In this document: piece after piece, positions 12,401 to 23,887 of the stretch | Position numbering within the stretch: the stretch's first letter is position 1 | Layout: each line of letters begins with the position of its first letter | Origin: Toxonevra muliebris | Lineage: Eukaryota > Arthropoda > Insecta > Diptera > Pallopteridae | DNA length: 64,000 bases | Direction of reading: 5' to 3' | NCBI GenBank assembly: GCA_963691655.1 | Contig: OY829329.1 | Coordinates: 7,826,708-7,890,707 of the forward strand | The notes under the pieces: generated by a model | What the model saw: the letters and a program-made list of their open reading frames with translations, nothing else | Databases searched by the model: none | What the model was told of the DNA's origin: nothing | Position numbers and translations under genes: made by a program

Positions 12401-15400
12401 GGTATGTGAAGCAAAAAATTATAGGAAAGCTGTAAGAAAACAGGGAAGGCAGACAGAAAGACACCATATTGTGTATGTTTCTTATGAAATTATGCAAATG
12501 TGACATTTTTGCATAAGTTGATGTACTGAGAAAAAAAAGTAGTTTTCGTTCTCCACCTCAATTAGATTTCCGTTAAATTTTTTTTTTTATTATTATGTTA
12601 TGCAAATGTAATAGTTTTGTTTGTTACTCATTTTTAGTTGGGATATGGTATACATATGTTTTGCTATGAATTATATTGGATGAGAGAAAAACTGAGTATT
12701 TGCTGAAGAAATAAATTGTCGTTTTTGAGGTTTACTTTGAAATGAAACTTTTTATAAGAAAATTTAAGATTTTGAATTTGATATTTGTAGTTTTCGAAAA
12801 AAAAATCATACATATTTATAAAATAGGTACATATAAGGAGGCTGGGAAAAATATTTTTGTTTGCAACAGTGTAACCGTGGTGTATATATAACATGGATAT
12901 TCAAGCGTTGATGCAAAAATGTGAAATTGCGAAAGTGAGACTTAGAGCACTAAGATGTGAGAGTTCAATGCAAATATTTGAAATGCGAAATAGTTTAACT
13001 TTTTAATATTTGGGATTCTTCTTACGAATTTAAATGTAAAAAGGTGTCAAACTTCCGTAATCCGCACTTTCGCAATGTCGCAAGGGCATGTTGCATATCA
13101 AGCTGTGAATACCCATAAAATATATTGTTATAGCACTAATTTCAAGACATATCCCCAATTTCTTACATTATCCAGTGATTCCAAAACTGTAACAATGGAG
13201 TTGCCAGTCACTTTGAACTTTCTCATTTGTTTTCGATCATGAAATTTTACAGTTTTATTTTTATCATGACAATTTCAGTATGCCAAAAATGTTATATATA
13301 TATAATAATATTATATATATAATAATATTATATTATATATATACTGGAAGAGGATATTATACCGAACATTTCTGTTGAAGAAGCCATGGTTTTTTTCTAC
13401 TTACATTTTAAGGTGAGAGTAACCATACAATCTTAATCACTGAATAAAAATATACAATACATTTCAAGAGCTAGAGGTTTCACGCCTGAGACAAAATTGT
13501 TTCTGTTGAAAAGGCCAACGTTTTTTATTTTCACATTAACTTTGTTTTAAACCTCTAACTCTTGAAGATTATTCGGCCTATCATCGTTCGGGTATTCCTA
13601 GCTTTTGGCGAATTTTGTGAAAATTAGCAGATGTAAATAGAATCAACGTTGCAATTACTAGAATAATTTGGTTAAAGAATAAAGAAATCGGTAATTAATA
13701 TTCGATTTTAACTTATTTGCACTTTGTGTTTTTGCATTCATTTATAAATTATATTCTGAACTGAATTTACATAATTTTCTTGGCTTAACTGCTTCAAATA
13801 TTCAAACAGATAAAAAGACTCACATTTTTCAGGTGTTTTAAGAAATAATCAAAAAAGAAAGAAGATGAAATACATGTATTTACAATAATGATAATACAAA
13901 TAATAATAAACCTTGCTTCTTGTTTAATAATTCCAAGCTGTTCTTTATACATAGGCACATGCTTTATATAAAATTTCTCCAACGAGTCCTGTGCAATGCC
14001 AGTTCTCTGAGTTGTATTGAATATGCTATTGTGATTGTTTTCTAGGTTTCTCGTTCGATTATTTCTGCAAGCACTGACTTGCTCCAAGTAGATTTTGGAT
14101 TTTCGGTTTGATTCCCTTGTAGGGTGGATACGCTCAAACTTAATTCGTTTTGGGTGTTGATATCAATTTGATTCGTTCTGGCACCAAAACTAAACACATT
14201 GTCCGCCACGTCATACATATTAACGACACCCGTTTCCGTGGAGGCCCTGTCATTCTAATTTTTATGACAGCAAGATGCCATGGCATGCAAATATTTATGA
14301 GACTGTGATGACCTAAACGTAAAAACAAATAAGAAAACTTTGTTTCAACCTCAAATTTTTTTTGGGGTTGATACATCAATTTCTACCACTCCTTTAAACA
14401 CACTCAAAGCATTTTGCAAAATTTAGAAATTTCATAGTATGTATGCCAATTACTGCTGCCATTTTTTTTAAGTTTTATAATCGTTGATTCTAAAACCAAA
14501 TTTAAATGGTCCACCATTCATTTTCCCTTATCTTACTAACCAATTCTCCAATTTATTGACCAAAAAAATATAGCAACGATATTACTATTGGCACTGAAGA
14601 TCGTGCTCCTTTAAATAATGATATCGCTCGTTTGGTGCAAGACTGCCATAAATCAAAATCGTAGCTGTTTTTTATGAAAAGTATGTGTTGTTATTCCATT
14701 CTACGGAATGGTAATTCATTGAAAACTTTTATTTTGATTTTCTCTATAATTTCTCTTTTTTGACTTATGTATGACTGGCAGCCTTACTACAAACGAGCGA
14801 TATAATCACTTCATTTAAATTACTTTTTGCTTACCTTAGTTTCTAAAGTAATGGATGCTTTGCGTTTACGTTTTGCAACTTTTTGACTAGAAGAATATAA
14901 CAACGATGCCATTGTTGATGATGACACCGAAGATTGTGATCCATCAGATGATGAGATGATCACTTCATCATCAATTGGAACGATTACAATTGATTTGGCA
15001 GATGATGATGATGATGATGGTAACAGGCGGCGATATGTACTCGGCATTGGAGTTTTCGTTATCATTGACGTTGCATTTTTGTCATATGGAAGTATCGGGG
15101 GTGACAGTGATGATGATGATGTACAATATTCCAGATTATAGGTTGTGCCACCATTGCTTTTACTACTTGAAGAGGAGACACTACTACGATTGCTGTGACT
15201 GTTGCTACTGTGATTACTGCTGGTAGTGTTGCTATTTTAGGGGAAGAAACAAATAAAACAAAATACAATTACAAATAGAAATTATAGAGAGTACAGTAAA
15301 ACAAGACAAAAATCGCAAAAACGAAAAGAAATTCAATACTATTCAGTTTTATAATTATAACAATAGACGCGTCTCCCTAAAATTAAAAGATACATTTTAT

Positions 15401-18400
15401 AAGGGTTCCCAAAAAAAAAAAAAAAAGCTAGAAGAAAAAAAATCGCAGTTGCTGCATAAATTCATAGATTAAAAAGGCAGGAGAGGAAATAAATATTTAA
15501 AGAAATGGCAAATTGAATATCTGCATGCCTCTTCCTCTATCAATATTTTAATATCCGGTTAATGATGTAGTAAGATTGAATTGCACAAAATTAAGCAATT
15601 GAGAATTCATAAAATTTGCATTTCCTTTGCATATACATATGTATATCCATCAGCTGCCTCGCATCTTTTATAACGAATTTTATGATTTGTTTGCACAATC
15701 TCATCATTTCTTCTCATATATGGACTATTCACGACTCGAATCGTTGCATTGCAATTACGATTGTGTCAAATGAAGCGCGAAAGAAAAGAATATTGCAATT
15801 TATTGCGCACTGTAAGCAACTGATATTGATCCTCTTTTTGTATTTAAGCACAGCCGGCAAGAATGTACATATATATGTATGTATTTAACCCTTAAGATAT
15901 CTCTTTGCAACAGTAAATCGCAGACTCATTAAAATGCTGTCGAAAAAGGGCTTCATGAAGGTTTCAAAGTGTTTTTCTTTCTATTTGTTTCTTCAAAGAA
16001 AAGAAAAATAAAATAAAAAGGATCAACTGTATGTGGAAGGTCCTTCCCAAAAAAAAAAAAAATTCCTTTTAAACACACTAACGTCACATCTATGTGTGTA
16101 TTTTCTTTTTCTTTACGTGATGCTAGTTAATGGGTTAATGAACAAGAAAAAATCACGTAGTAAATTTTAAGACAATATAAATGAGAATTGAAGTGAAAAA
16201 AGGAAAAATTGCTTTAATGTGATATGAGAAATGATGATGCTGATTATTTTTGATTTTAAGGTCTTTTTCTCAGTTGATCTTGATTTTTGTTTGGCTTCAC
16301 TATTTTCACATTAACAGCCACTTTCTATATTCCAGTCATATCGTAATACAGATCGTAATAGAAGAAATTTTATTTCCTGTAAATCGATAATAAGCTAACG
16401 AAGGGAATGAAATGCCAAAAAGACGACTGCAAATTTATTGGACCCTATTCTAGAATCAATTCGAGAAAAAATTTACGAACATTTTGATATTCTTGAATTC
16501 GTACGGATCGCAGGAAAATTCTTGATTTCAAAATCAGACAGTTTTGCTGAAACAATGGGATTGAAATGTACAAAAGAGAAAATATATAAAACTTCAAAAC
16601 TAAAAAGTTTTTGTAACGAAAAACGAATCAGTTTAATAACGAAAAGATAGCAGCAACTTCTATTCACTTCTAATAAAAATAAATAATTGAAAAGTGAAAT
16701 CATGAAATCAGTTTACTGAATAAAAATGAATACATTAAAAGAACAAAAATTTTTTAATAAGTTAAAATCAATGCGCATCCAACTTAAAATGACAAATAAG
16801 AATAAAAAGAAATATCAAAGAAAGAACAGTGCAAAAGAAAACTGGCCGGTGTGAGCAACTCTGTACTGGTCTGCTCTCTCGTCTTTTCTCTCTCGCCTAC
16901 AAACTCGACTTGCCAACTAGGAAACTTGCTGTGTGGAAAAAGGGACTAAGAGCAGACTATTATTACAATAACACAGGGTTGCAAGCGGAATTGCATACGA
17001 CATTGAAGTCTAGGAAAGTTTATTCGCCGCAACTTACTTTTACTTCAGGTTTAATTTAAGATTCCATATAGACCATATAAATATAGTATAACACAAACTT
17101 TTATTATGTGCTATACATCGGGGAAAATTAGAAGGGATTCCAAAACAACAAAAATATTACAGATTCTCTGATGATCAAGATTTTTATTTAATTCTTCAAA
17201 TTGAATGAACTTTACATTTCTCAAATTTTGAGGAAATATACATACAATTATGGCCTGTTATTATTAAAGCTCATTTTTATTTGAAATTTAAAATTATTTA
17301 AAAAAAAAAAATGTAATTATAATATTCCATTTTTACTTCCTTACTTGCCAGTGTTTCTCAACCACTTCAAACTTTACTTCGTATTCTGCGCAACCAAAAC
17401 GAGAACGACGTCATTTTTAACGTTAATGATGATTATCTAATATGTTGCAATTACTTCTGGCGTTCCAAATGAGTTATTTTTCCCAAGCTCTAACCATACC
17501 TCTTTGTTTTTCCCCTCCCGTTCGCTTTGAATTTAAAAACAAAAATATGCAGATAATCTTATACTTTCCTTTTTTTTCCGAACTAACAACGACATATTGT
17601 CATATGGACAAATTAAGAACAACAGCTGTTGAGGTATTAAAAAGGTGAAATTCCGCGGTATGACATAACGTTTGTTTTATTTTACGCATTCCAATAGATG
17701 AATTTATGCGTTAAACTATGAATTCTTTTAGTGTGACAATGAATTTTTCCGAAACCAATTGATTGAAAAATAATTGTACTGGACGCCTCACACATGTCAC
17801 CCGAAAAACACAACACCACAATGCCGGTAATGCACAATCATGAAATATGGTTAACAAAATTTCAATAGAGCGTGTGGACGACTACAATGTTGTTGATGAT
17901 GTTGTCAGTTTTTTCAAGTAGGTTTGGTTTGGCAACGTTGACATTTTTTTTATTGGTCCTTGCGGTTTTGACTCTTGTTATTTACATACATATTCACTAA
18001 CTATATTGACTTAATTTTTTCAATTTAGTGGTGGTTGTGATGATGATTGTGGGTAAAGATGACGATTATTTTTGCCTAGTCATACTATTAATTGAAGTTA
18101 ATTTTGTACACTTCCCCATTTATGTATGCACATTTCATTATTATTTCTAAAATATAATTACATAATTGCGCAGGACATTTTGGTGGTTGTCCATTTTATA
18201 ATAATGGGGTATTTACGTGACACTATTTCATGCACATCTTTCAAAATAAGCTCGCCTATAGGAGTGCAATTTCTGTGCAAATTTTTAACGAATTTTCTAG
18301 TTTAGCAAAAAGATCATGATACAATAAGTCTTGTCTTTAAATATTTGTATGCACCTCGTTCATCATTGTCCAGATATTGTTTACCTGATATGCAATTATG

Positions 18401-20057
18401 AATTATTCGCTTTGGAATGATTACATTTGCGTATAGAAGAGTTAAGCAGGATCGCTGATCTCTGAAACACATAACTACTTCAGTATGTTGATCATGTTAT
18501 ATTAATTAAACAAGTTTCATTAAGTTTTAAATTTCAACTTATACCATAGTAAAAATCAGGTGTTACCTAAAACAATTTAAAATGTAATGTCTCGTTTCCC
18601 TATGTCAAATTCAATTAAATTTGCCAACATTAGCAAATTCCATATAGGAAATTCTCTCATCCTCTCTCTTTGACATGGAATATGATATAGTAAAAACTAG
18701 GCATAAGTCAGATTATAAACCGTACACTCGCTTTTTTTCTTTTTGAAGAGAGAAGAGACAAAGTTCTATCTCGCACTGACCTGTGCTGTGTTAGGGTAGG
18801 CTCATTAGGCCCGTTACACATTTCAGCGAAAATGTGTAAAGAGAGCAAAAGAGCTTTTCATCTCTGAGTTGTAAACAAACATATTCATATGGAACACCGC
18901 ATACTTCAGCGAGAAATATGTAAATGAGTTTTTTTCGACGAGAGCTTGCTCAGCGAACTCGTTGACACAATTACAAGTTACTCGTTGACACGTTACAATT
19001 ACAAGTTTCGACGAGTTTAACTACTTCGTTCACTCATACATGCTTAATTACACATACATACAATGAAAAGTTACAATTTGCAGAATCTATACGCAAAATA
19101 TTACAAAACCTCTCTGATATTTTCGCTCAAATGTACAGCCACGGAGAAATGGTTCAGAATATTTTACAACAACAACAAATTATTTTCACACATCTTCGCT
19201 GAAATATGTGATGGGCCTTAAAATCGCCCTATGGTGCTTTCACTTTCTACACTTCTCTTATTTGTTAAAATATTTGGTAATTTCATGGCCGAATCTGAAT
19301 TAGATTATGATGATAAGTGAACATTTAACTACAATTAAATTTATATACATTTGTATATATATGTATTCATAGTGCTTTGAGGAACATCAAATTTATATTG
19401 AATCAATATACACACATAGATATTTTTCACTATTTGCATTAATACTTCAAATAAGCAATCAAAATTATCTCTATTTCCAAAATTTTGTAAATCAAAAAGG
19501 ACCGAACGAACATAAATATAGATTTATGTTGGTTCTTTTGCTTTATTTACTCGTATGCTATATAAAACATGAGCTGACACTGAGAGAGTCGAGGTTATTT
19601 TTTTTTTTTTTTTTTTTTTTTTTGCGGGTTGAATTTTTTTTTATTTGCATGTAGGATGATTGGGCGCATATAAATGAGCAGAGCCGTTGACGTCGACTGT
19701 CTCTCTCTCTACACATAATTTTGGTTTGACCTTATTTTTTTTATTTTGTATTATTTATTGAAAAAAAAAAAAGATGCAAAAACAATTTAGACAAAATCAA
19801 ATTGTATAATACATAATATTTTATTCAAAATTTATTTTAATAACTATGAATTTAAAACTACTATACATTTAATAACAATACAAATATTAATAATATACAT
19901 TTAAAGTTTGTAGTTTGCTTGGTGAGTACACATTGCTGAAAGTTACTTACCTCTTATAGAAATCCATAATTTGGATGGCTTGATGTCCAAGTCGATTTGG
20001 CAGATAACTAATTTTTGTTGTTTTGTTAGATAAGCAAAAGGTAAAAATCCAACTCAA
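3166..20057 (-). CDS. CycE: Cyclin E (five coding exons, 726 aa predicted)
   Basis: Regulatory subunit of Cdk2 that drives G1-S entry in the nucleus. Coding exons run right to left: 19951-19967 (start), 14835-15231, 3802-5069, 3500-3725 and 3166-3438. All junctions keep phase and have GT-AG borders, giving about 726 aa, close to the long Drosophila form. Residues 6-137 are Ser/Asn-rich and end in a basic KRKRK stretch. The conserved SAKRQQR motif and an acidic tract follow. The cyclin box starts near residue 320, with the hallmark MRAILLDWLIEV at about 355-366, then KVEEIYPP. The second cyclin fold ends with RWMEPFF and FGLG.ICPN. The last exon carries LLTPPASS (T671, S675), the Fbw7/Archipelago phosphodegron form. 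Compared with my memory of Drosophila, the linker after NVNNRTPASF is enlarged by a Ser/Thr-rich stretch. Introns of about 9.8 and 4.7 kb separate the 5' exons. Identity is certain; the existence of other first exons is open. Confidence 0.96.
3500..5069 (-). CDS. CycE: CycE cyclin-box exons (3802-5069 and 3500-3725)
   Basis: The larger exon begins after an acceptor (TTGTTATAG) at 5069 with ESDLGFEPPSAKRQQR and ends HTFN at a GTCAGT donor after 3802. The next exon starts at 3725, completes the Arg codon (HTFNRETALR), and runs through CSRWMEPFFHVVR to TTTMAMF before GTAAGT at 3499. Together they carry the acidic N-terminal region and both cyclin folds. The 75-bp intron between them (3726-3801) is short and typical of flies. 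Confidence 0.95.
5402..5420. repeat. Poly-C homopolymer (19 nt)
   Basis: An uninterrupted run of 19 cytosines stands in otherwise AT-rich intron sequence, followed about 85 bases later by a (CT)n microsatellite. Its exact length may reflect sequencing or assembly error. Confidence 0.85.
8098..8275. repeat. Diverged tandem duplication, period about 88 bp
   Basis: AAGTAACTGCATT, a TTGTTGTTGG-like stretch, a TATACAA block and a TGTRAGCTTAGAGC block occur in the same order twice, at about 8098-8157 and 8185-8275. The second copy has an insertion containing GTAAGGTTGTAGTGGCAGCC. I see no coding content. Confidence 0.5.
10369..10553 (+). pseudogene. hAT-like transposase C-terminal relic
   Basis: The plus-strand frame reads LLPHFSANCERIFSQISFN, then a stop codon, then TISRNSVGMVFALHFK and on to a final TAA near 10553. 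LPH-S-A-CER-FSQ followed by a K/T-RN-L/V block is the conserved C-terminal dimerisation motif of hAT-superfamily (ZBED/SPIN-type) transposases, here broken by an in-frame stop. No upstream DDE region is recognisable. It is a dead fragment in a CycE intron; the family assignment rests on this one motif. Confidence 0.55.
10569..10750. mobile_element. MITE with terminal inverted repeats (182 bp)
   Basis: The left end CAAGGCGAATTTAACAAG and the reverse complement of the right end CAAGGCAAATTCAACAGG match with a few differences. Similarity continues inward (ATCTCAGAGA versus ATCTGAGAGA) for about 40 bases. No transposase is encoded. It starts 16 bases after the hAT-like relic. Confidence 0.6.
13125..13290 (-). 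mobile_element. Tc1-like element fragment (same family as 20949-21799)
   Basis: In reverse complement this fragment matches the 5' non-coding part of the element at 20949-21799 over about 165 bases. It shares ATTTCATGATCGAAAAC, GGCAACTCCATTGTTACAG and TTTTGGAATCACTGGATAAT. Terminal repeats and transposase are absent. Past its end at 13290 is an AT-rich palindromic run (ATATATAATAATATTATATA). Confidence 0.7.
14835..15231 (-). CDS. CycE: CycE second coding exon, Ser-rich N-terminal region
   Basis: The acceptor (CCCCTAAAATAG after a pyrimidine-rich tract) lies at 15232-15233 and the donor GTAAGC follows 14835. The frame is open throughout. It encodes about 132 residues rich in Ser, Asn and His, including runs of Ser near SPPILPYDKNATS, and ends VAKRKRKASITLETK. 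That end corresponds to the KRKRRLSS region upstream of SAKRQQR in Drosophila CycE. It needs one base from the next exon (C) to complete the AGC codon started by the exon at 19951, and it ends in phase 0 onto ESDLGFEPP. The basic KRKRK could be a nuclear localisation signal. Confidence 0.88.
15232..19950. other. CycE intron (4.7 kb)
   Basis: No gene is supported. Notable content is a 410-bp MITE with terminal repeats at 18808-19217 and a T-rich run of about 27 nt near 19597-19623. Other open frames lack codon structure or splice sites. Confidence 0.7.
18808..19217. mobile_element. 410-bp MITE, TTA target duplication, PIF/Harbinger-like
   Basis: The left terminus GGCCCGTTACACATTTCAGC and the reverse complement of the right terminus GGCCCATCACATATTTCAGC match over about 30 bases, continuing CGAARATGTG. 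Both ends are flanked by TTA (18805-18807 and 19218-19220). A three-base TWA duplication with G/C-starting ends is the pattern of PIF/Harbinger elements. There is no coding capacity, so it would depend on a transposase elsewhere. Confidence 0.75.
19951..20057 (-). CDS. CycE: CycE start exon (5' UTR plus MDFYK)
   Basis: The acceptor TTTCTTTTCAG ends at 20058. Ninety bases of leader precede an ATG at 19967-19965, followed by MDFYK and two bases (AG) before the donor GTAAGT at 19950. The phase fits the exon at 14835-15231 exactly (AG plus C gives Ser). The acceptor shows that at least one non-coding exon lies upstream. The call rests on splice sites and phase, because only five residues are encoded. 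Confidence 0.72.
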
Positions 20058-20948
20058 CTGAAAAGAAATAAAAAGTAGATCAAATAATGAAATAGAAGAT
20101 AATGGGTTTGTTAAATATTTGAACACTTTAAATGAAATATGCTTTGAAATATGTAGGGATGGAATTTTTATTAGATTGGAATTTTACCTATGATAGAAAC
20201 AAACACAAAAAAAAAAAAAAAAAAACCAATAACTAAGGCATATTCGCAATTAGTGTGAAAATGACGGTTATTCGCCTGAGAAAAAAAATTTCAACACACT
20301 ATGAAAAAAAAACTAAACTGAAAATGCCGATGCAAAGAAAAATTATATTAAAAAAAATACTTACAAAGGTGTCGAAATGAATGACATGAATGCAAGTCGA
20401 TTTAACTTTATGTATTGTTGCCTATTTTTTGACCATATTTTATATCGAACAATAACATGCAATAGGGTATTAATAGTAAGTAACCATATGTCACACATCA
20501 GCAAAAAGGCTAACCGAACACACAAGGAAGTAATTAGGAAAATGTCACGCAACAGGATGTTATTCTTGTTCTGTAGTAGTTAGAACAAAAGAACAAAAAA
20601 CAAAATGAATGAATAGCCAACAGAAGGAGATGCTTTAGGTTGGTGAAAGGAGTAATTCAATGAAAAATAAAAGAATTCAAATATTAATGCTTGTTTTACA
20701 AGAAAAATTCATCCCGTAGATCATTAACCTGCCCGCAGCATATGCTCAAAGGAACAGGTGAAAAGACGGTAGAAAGAATTAGAAGAAAAAAAATAATAAA
20801 ACAAGCGCACGACACATAGAAATTTTCACTTGTTACAACACTGTTGTAAATTTTTTGGATATTTTCAAAACATGCATTAAGATAAAGCCCAAGAAGGAAG
20901 TGTTTAATAATACAGGTATTATGCACCTGACTTAATGCTTCCTATGTA

Positions 20949-21799
20949 CAGTGAGAAGCAAAAATGTAACAATGATCAGCAACAAGAACTTTGCCGGTAT
21001 TTAGTTTTTGGCATACATATATTGTTATGGTAAACAGAAAACTCTAAAATTTCATGATCGAAAACGAATGTGAAAGTTCAAAGTGATTGGCAACTCCATT
21101 GTTACAGTTTTGGAATCACTGGATAATGTGACATATTGGGGATAGTCTTGCAATTAGAGCTATAACGATAGCGTAATTTAAACCAAAACATTAAAGAAAA
21201 AATAGTAGAGCACTTGAACGTCGGGCACTTTAACCACAAAATTGGGGAAATCTCAAAATCAGCTACAAAATTGCTTTCAGGGGTGTCGAAAAATAATAAT
21301 GTGTATTAACCAACAGCCAATACTGGAGCGATGATGCCGAAAAAATTCCTGAACTTCAGATATTCGACAAAACGACTTATAAAGTAGAATTTCAACTTTG
21401 ATAGCAGAAAGATAGTATTTGGATTTTGGGTCGTGCACTGAAATATGCAAAATATTAGGTGGAGAAAAAGAGAAATAAGCTCGGTTTGTCATCCATAAAC
21501 GTCTTGACCAGGAAAACCCTCCTCCAGCGATGGAAATGGGTAACTGACAAATATACCAAAATAAACCGCTTCTTGTCTTAAACTGCACAGCCATAGTATA
21601 CCTCCGGGCCACTTCGACCCTATCAAGTCCAAGAAATGTTCAAGCATAGAGGCATTACACCATATAGAGTCAGTCCTATGGCGAAAATCAATGGATTAAT
21701 AAGGAGCACTACCTGAAAGTTGCCATTAAAAAGCTGCGCATACGTTAATTGGCAAAATTAGCATAGTTTTGATCTTTGTTACACTTTTGCTCCTCAGTG
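20949..21799 (+). mobile_element. Tc1-like transposon, degenerate, complete ends
   Basis: The ends are inverted repeats: left CAGTGAGAAGCAAAAATGTA, and right, in reverse complement, CACTGAGGAGCAAAAGTGTA. They match at 25 of 29 positions and are flanked by TA (20947-20948 and 21800-21801), the Tc1/mariner target site. The plus strand contains a broken frame resembling the N-terminal helix-turn-helix (VGHFNHKIGEISKSATKLL), interrupted by stops. At 851 bp it is about half the length of an intact Tc1 element, so a large part is deleted. Confidence 0.85.
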
Positions 21800-23751
21800 T
21801 ATGCAGGAAAACAGCACCTGTAAAAATAGTTTTCATCGAAATGGACATTTATCATATGCTTTGAGATAATTATATTGATTAATACAAATATACGTTTCTT
21901 CTTTTTATTTTTAAATTACACTGAATTGTAGTTTCGCGTTTTGAAACATGCTCTAAGGGTCAATGGCTGAGTTCTTGAAACGAATCCTTCCCGATTGAGT
22001 CTAAAGGTCGAAATTTTTATTGAAGAAAGAGAAAGAAAAGAATATAGCATGCTATGGTTTCAATTAACCAATCCAAATCATTTCTATCCTTTAAGAGTAA
22101 AATCCTCTCAATATGCGTAATTGAATTATCAACTATATATTATTCAAATCTATATTGTATATGCATATGTATAAATGTTGTGCTTAATTAATATCAATTC
22201 ATGTATGAAATTATAATGAACGTAGGGTATAAAAATAACTCTTTCCTTCTTTTGGCATATGTACATAACTAAAGAATGTACATATATACACTGTAAAAGG
22301 AAGACGTTTTTAAACAAAATTACTGCATTCTTTTATTAACTACTTAAACATTACTGTGGGTTCAATAAACACAAAACCAACAATGATATACAATTTTCAT
22401 AGAATCTATTCAAGAAATATTTAAAAACACTTAAGGAATGAAAACCGAAAGACCGGCCAAAGCCTTAAATTGCTAAATCTATATAAATAGACTAACAAGG
22501 ATACGTTGAAATAAAATGAATAATAGAATTGAAGATGGAAATAGAAAAACAAAAACTAAACTAATGATAATTTGTGAACGGCTTCTTTAATGAGGAATTT
22601 TCATTGAGAAATTTCTTAGAAAAATCAACAAGAATCAGAAATCATCATATCAAACAACAAAGTAAAAATAAAAACAAGATTTTCATTGAACAATGCCGAG
22701 TAGTAGAGGATGAACGCGCAAGGATTCCAATAACGACAAACAAAAAAAAAAAGAAGAAAATATACATCCAACAATTTTTCACAGTAAAACGAAACGGCGA
22801 CGATGGCGGCCCTTACTGCATTGCATTGCATTGCATAATTTCAACGGTCGAGAGTTATTCGTGCTGGGCATAGTTGGTGTTTGATGCTCTTAAGCGAGCA
22901 GCGGGTGATAGCAATGAATGTCGCAAGTTCTTCTTTTCTTATTTTTTCCTGTTCTCAAAAAGATACATACCTACATATACTTTATACATACATACATGAT
23001 TTCTCGAAAATGTTTCCAACTAATTGCTGAAAGTTATTTGTTGTTATTTTTCATTCATGTTGTTGCTGCACTGTGACCACAAAGAGATCGCCAAGTTTTA
23101 GATATATGCACAGATACGTACATACATATATATGTATATTTATATATGCATGTGTGTGTTGTACCCAGTTGAGCGAATTTGGCTGGCTCCCAAAAGGAAG
23201 AGTTTACATCTCTAAGAAAATTATTTCAGAGTCTTTTTGAAAGTAAATTGCTTTAAACGAGAAACCGAAAGTTTTTCGCTGAGACCAACTAGGAGCAATT
23301 TTCTAAACGTTTGTACATCTTTTCTCTCGTATTTTACGTGTCGACAATAGCTATCGTACTTTGACATCGACGCTAGCGATCATTCATAGCGAAAATTCTC
23401 AATCAATTGTCAATGCACTGAGAGAATATTTAATATAAATGGGAAGAAGAGTTTTTATTTATATCGCAGAGAAAACTAATTCCTTTCATCGCAATTTTCA
23501 CAGTGTACCGAGTTCTCTTAATGATCACACAGGCGTAAAATTTGTTTGTGCGTGTTTTGGGTAGCAAAGAGAGAAATATAGAATTTTTTTTTTTTTTTTG
23601 CGGATTTAAGAAACACAACAACAACAATAACAATAGTTGCATCAGCTCTTACAAAAACAATAGCAACAACACGACTTATAATAACTGTAAAATTCTCTCA
23701 GCAACTCTTCTAGGGGAGAACTAGTTCATTTTACTCAATTTTTGAGTCCAC

Positions 23752-23887
23752 GAGCAATAATTCATTGCATGAAATTAAAAATTTGTTGTTGTTTCCCGTA
23801 TAAAATACAAAAATCTTGCTTGTGGTTTTTTCATTTTATATGGGAAACAACAACACATTTTTAACTTCATGCAATAAATTATTGCTC
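23752..23887. repeat. Long inverted repeat (foldback/MITE), arms about 54 bp
   Basis: The left arm 23752-23806 begins GAGCAATAATTCATTGCATG and includes GTTGTTGTTTCCCGTATAAA. It is complementary to the right arm 23834-23887 with few mismatches, and the spacer is about 27 nt. Blocks resembling the arm (TTCATTTTATATGGGGAAAC) recur at about 54165 within another MITE and at about 37388 and 37467. Confidence 0.75.

Larger units (their letters stand above)
5070..14834. other. Large CycE intron (9.8 kb), mostly unannotated
   Basis: This intron holds no supported gene. It includes a C19 homopolymer at 5402-5420, a (CT)n run near 5506-5528, a diverged tandem duplication at 8098-8275, a hAT-like transposase relic at 10369-10553, an adjacent MITE at 10569-10750, a Tc1-like fragment at 13125-13290 followed by an ATAT palindrome at 13291-13345, and an unexplained coding-like stretch on the minus strand at 13910-14260. 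Confidence 0.7.

Noticed and set aside
13291..13345. TATA/ATAT palindrome as a promoter or hairpin gene
   Set aside because: A simple AT microsatellite with no associated transcript start.
21277..21612. 111-codon minus-strand frame
   Set aside because: Lies antisense inside the dead Tc1-like element; the transposase reads on the plus strand.
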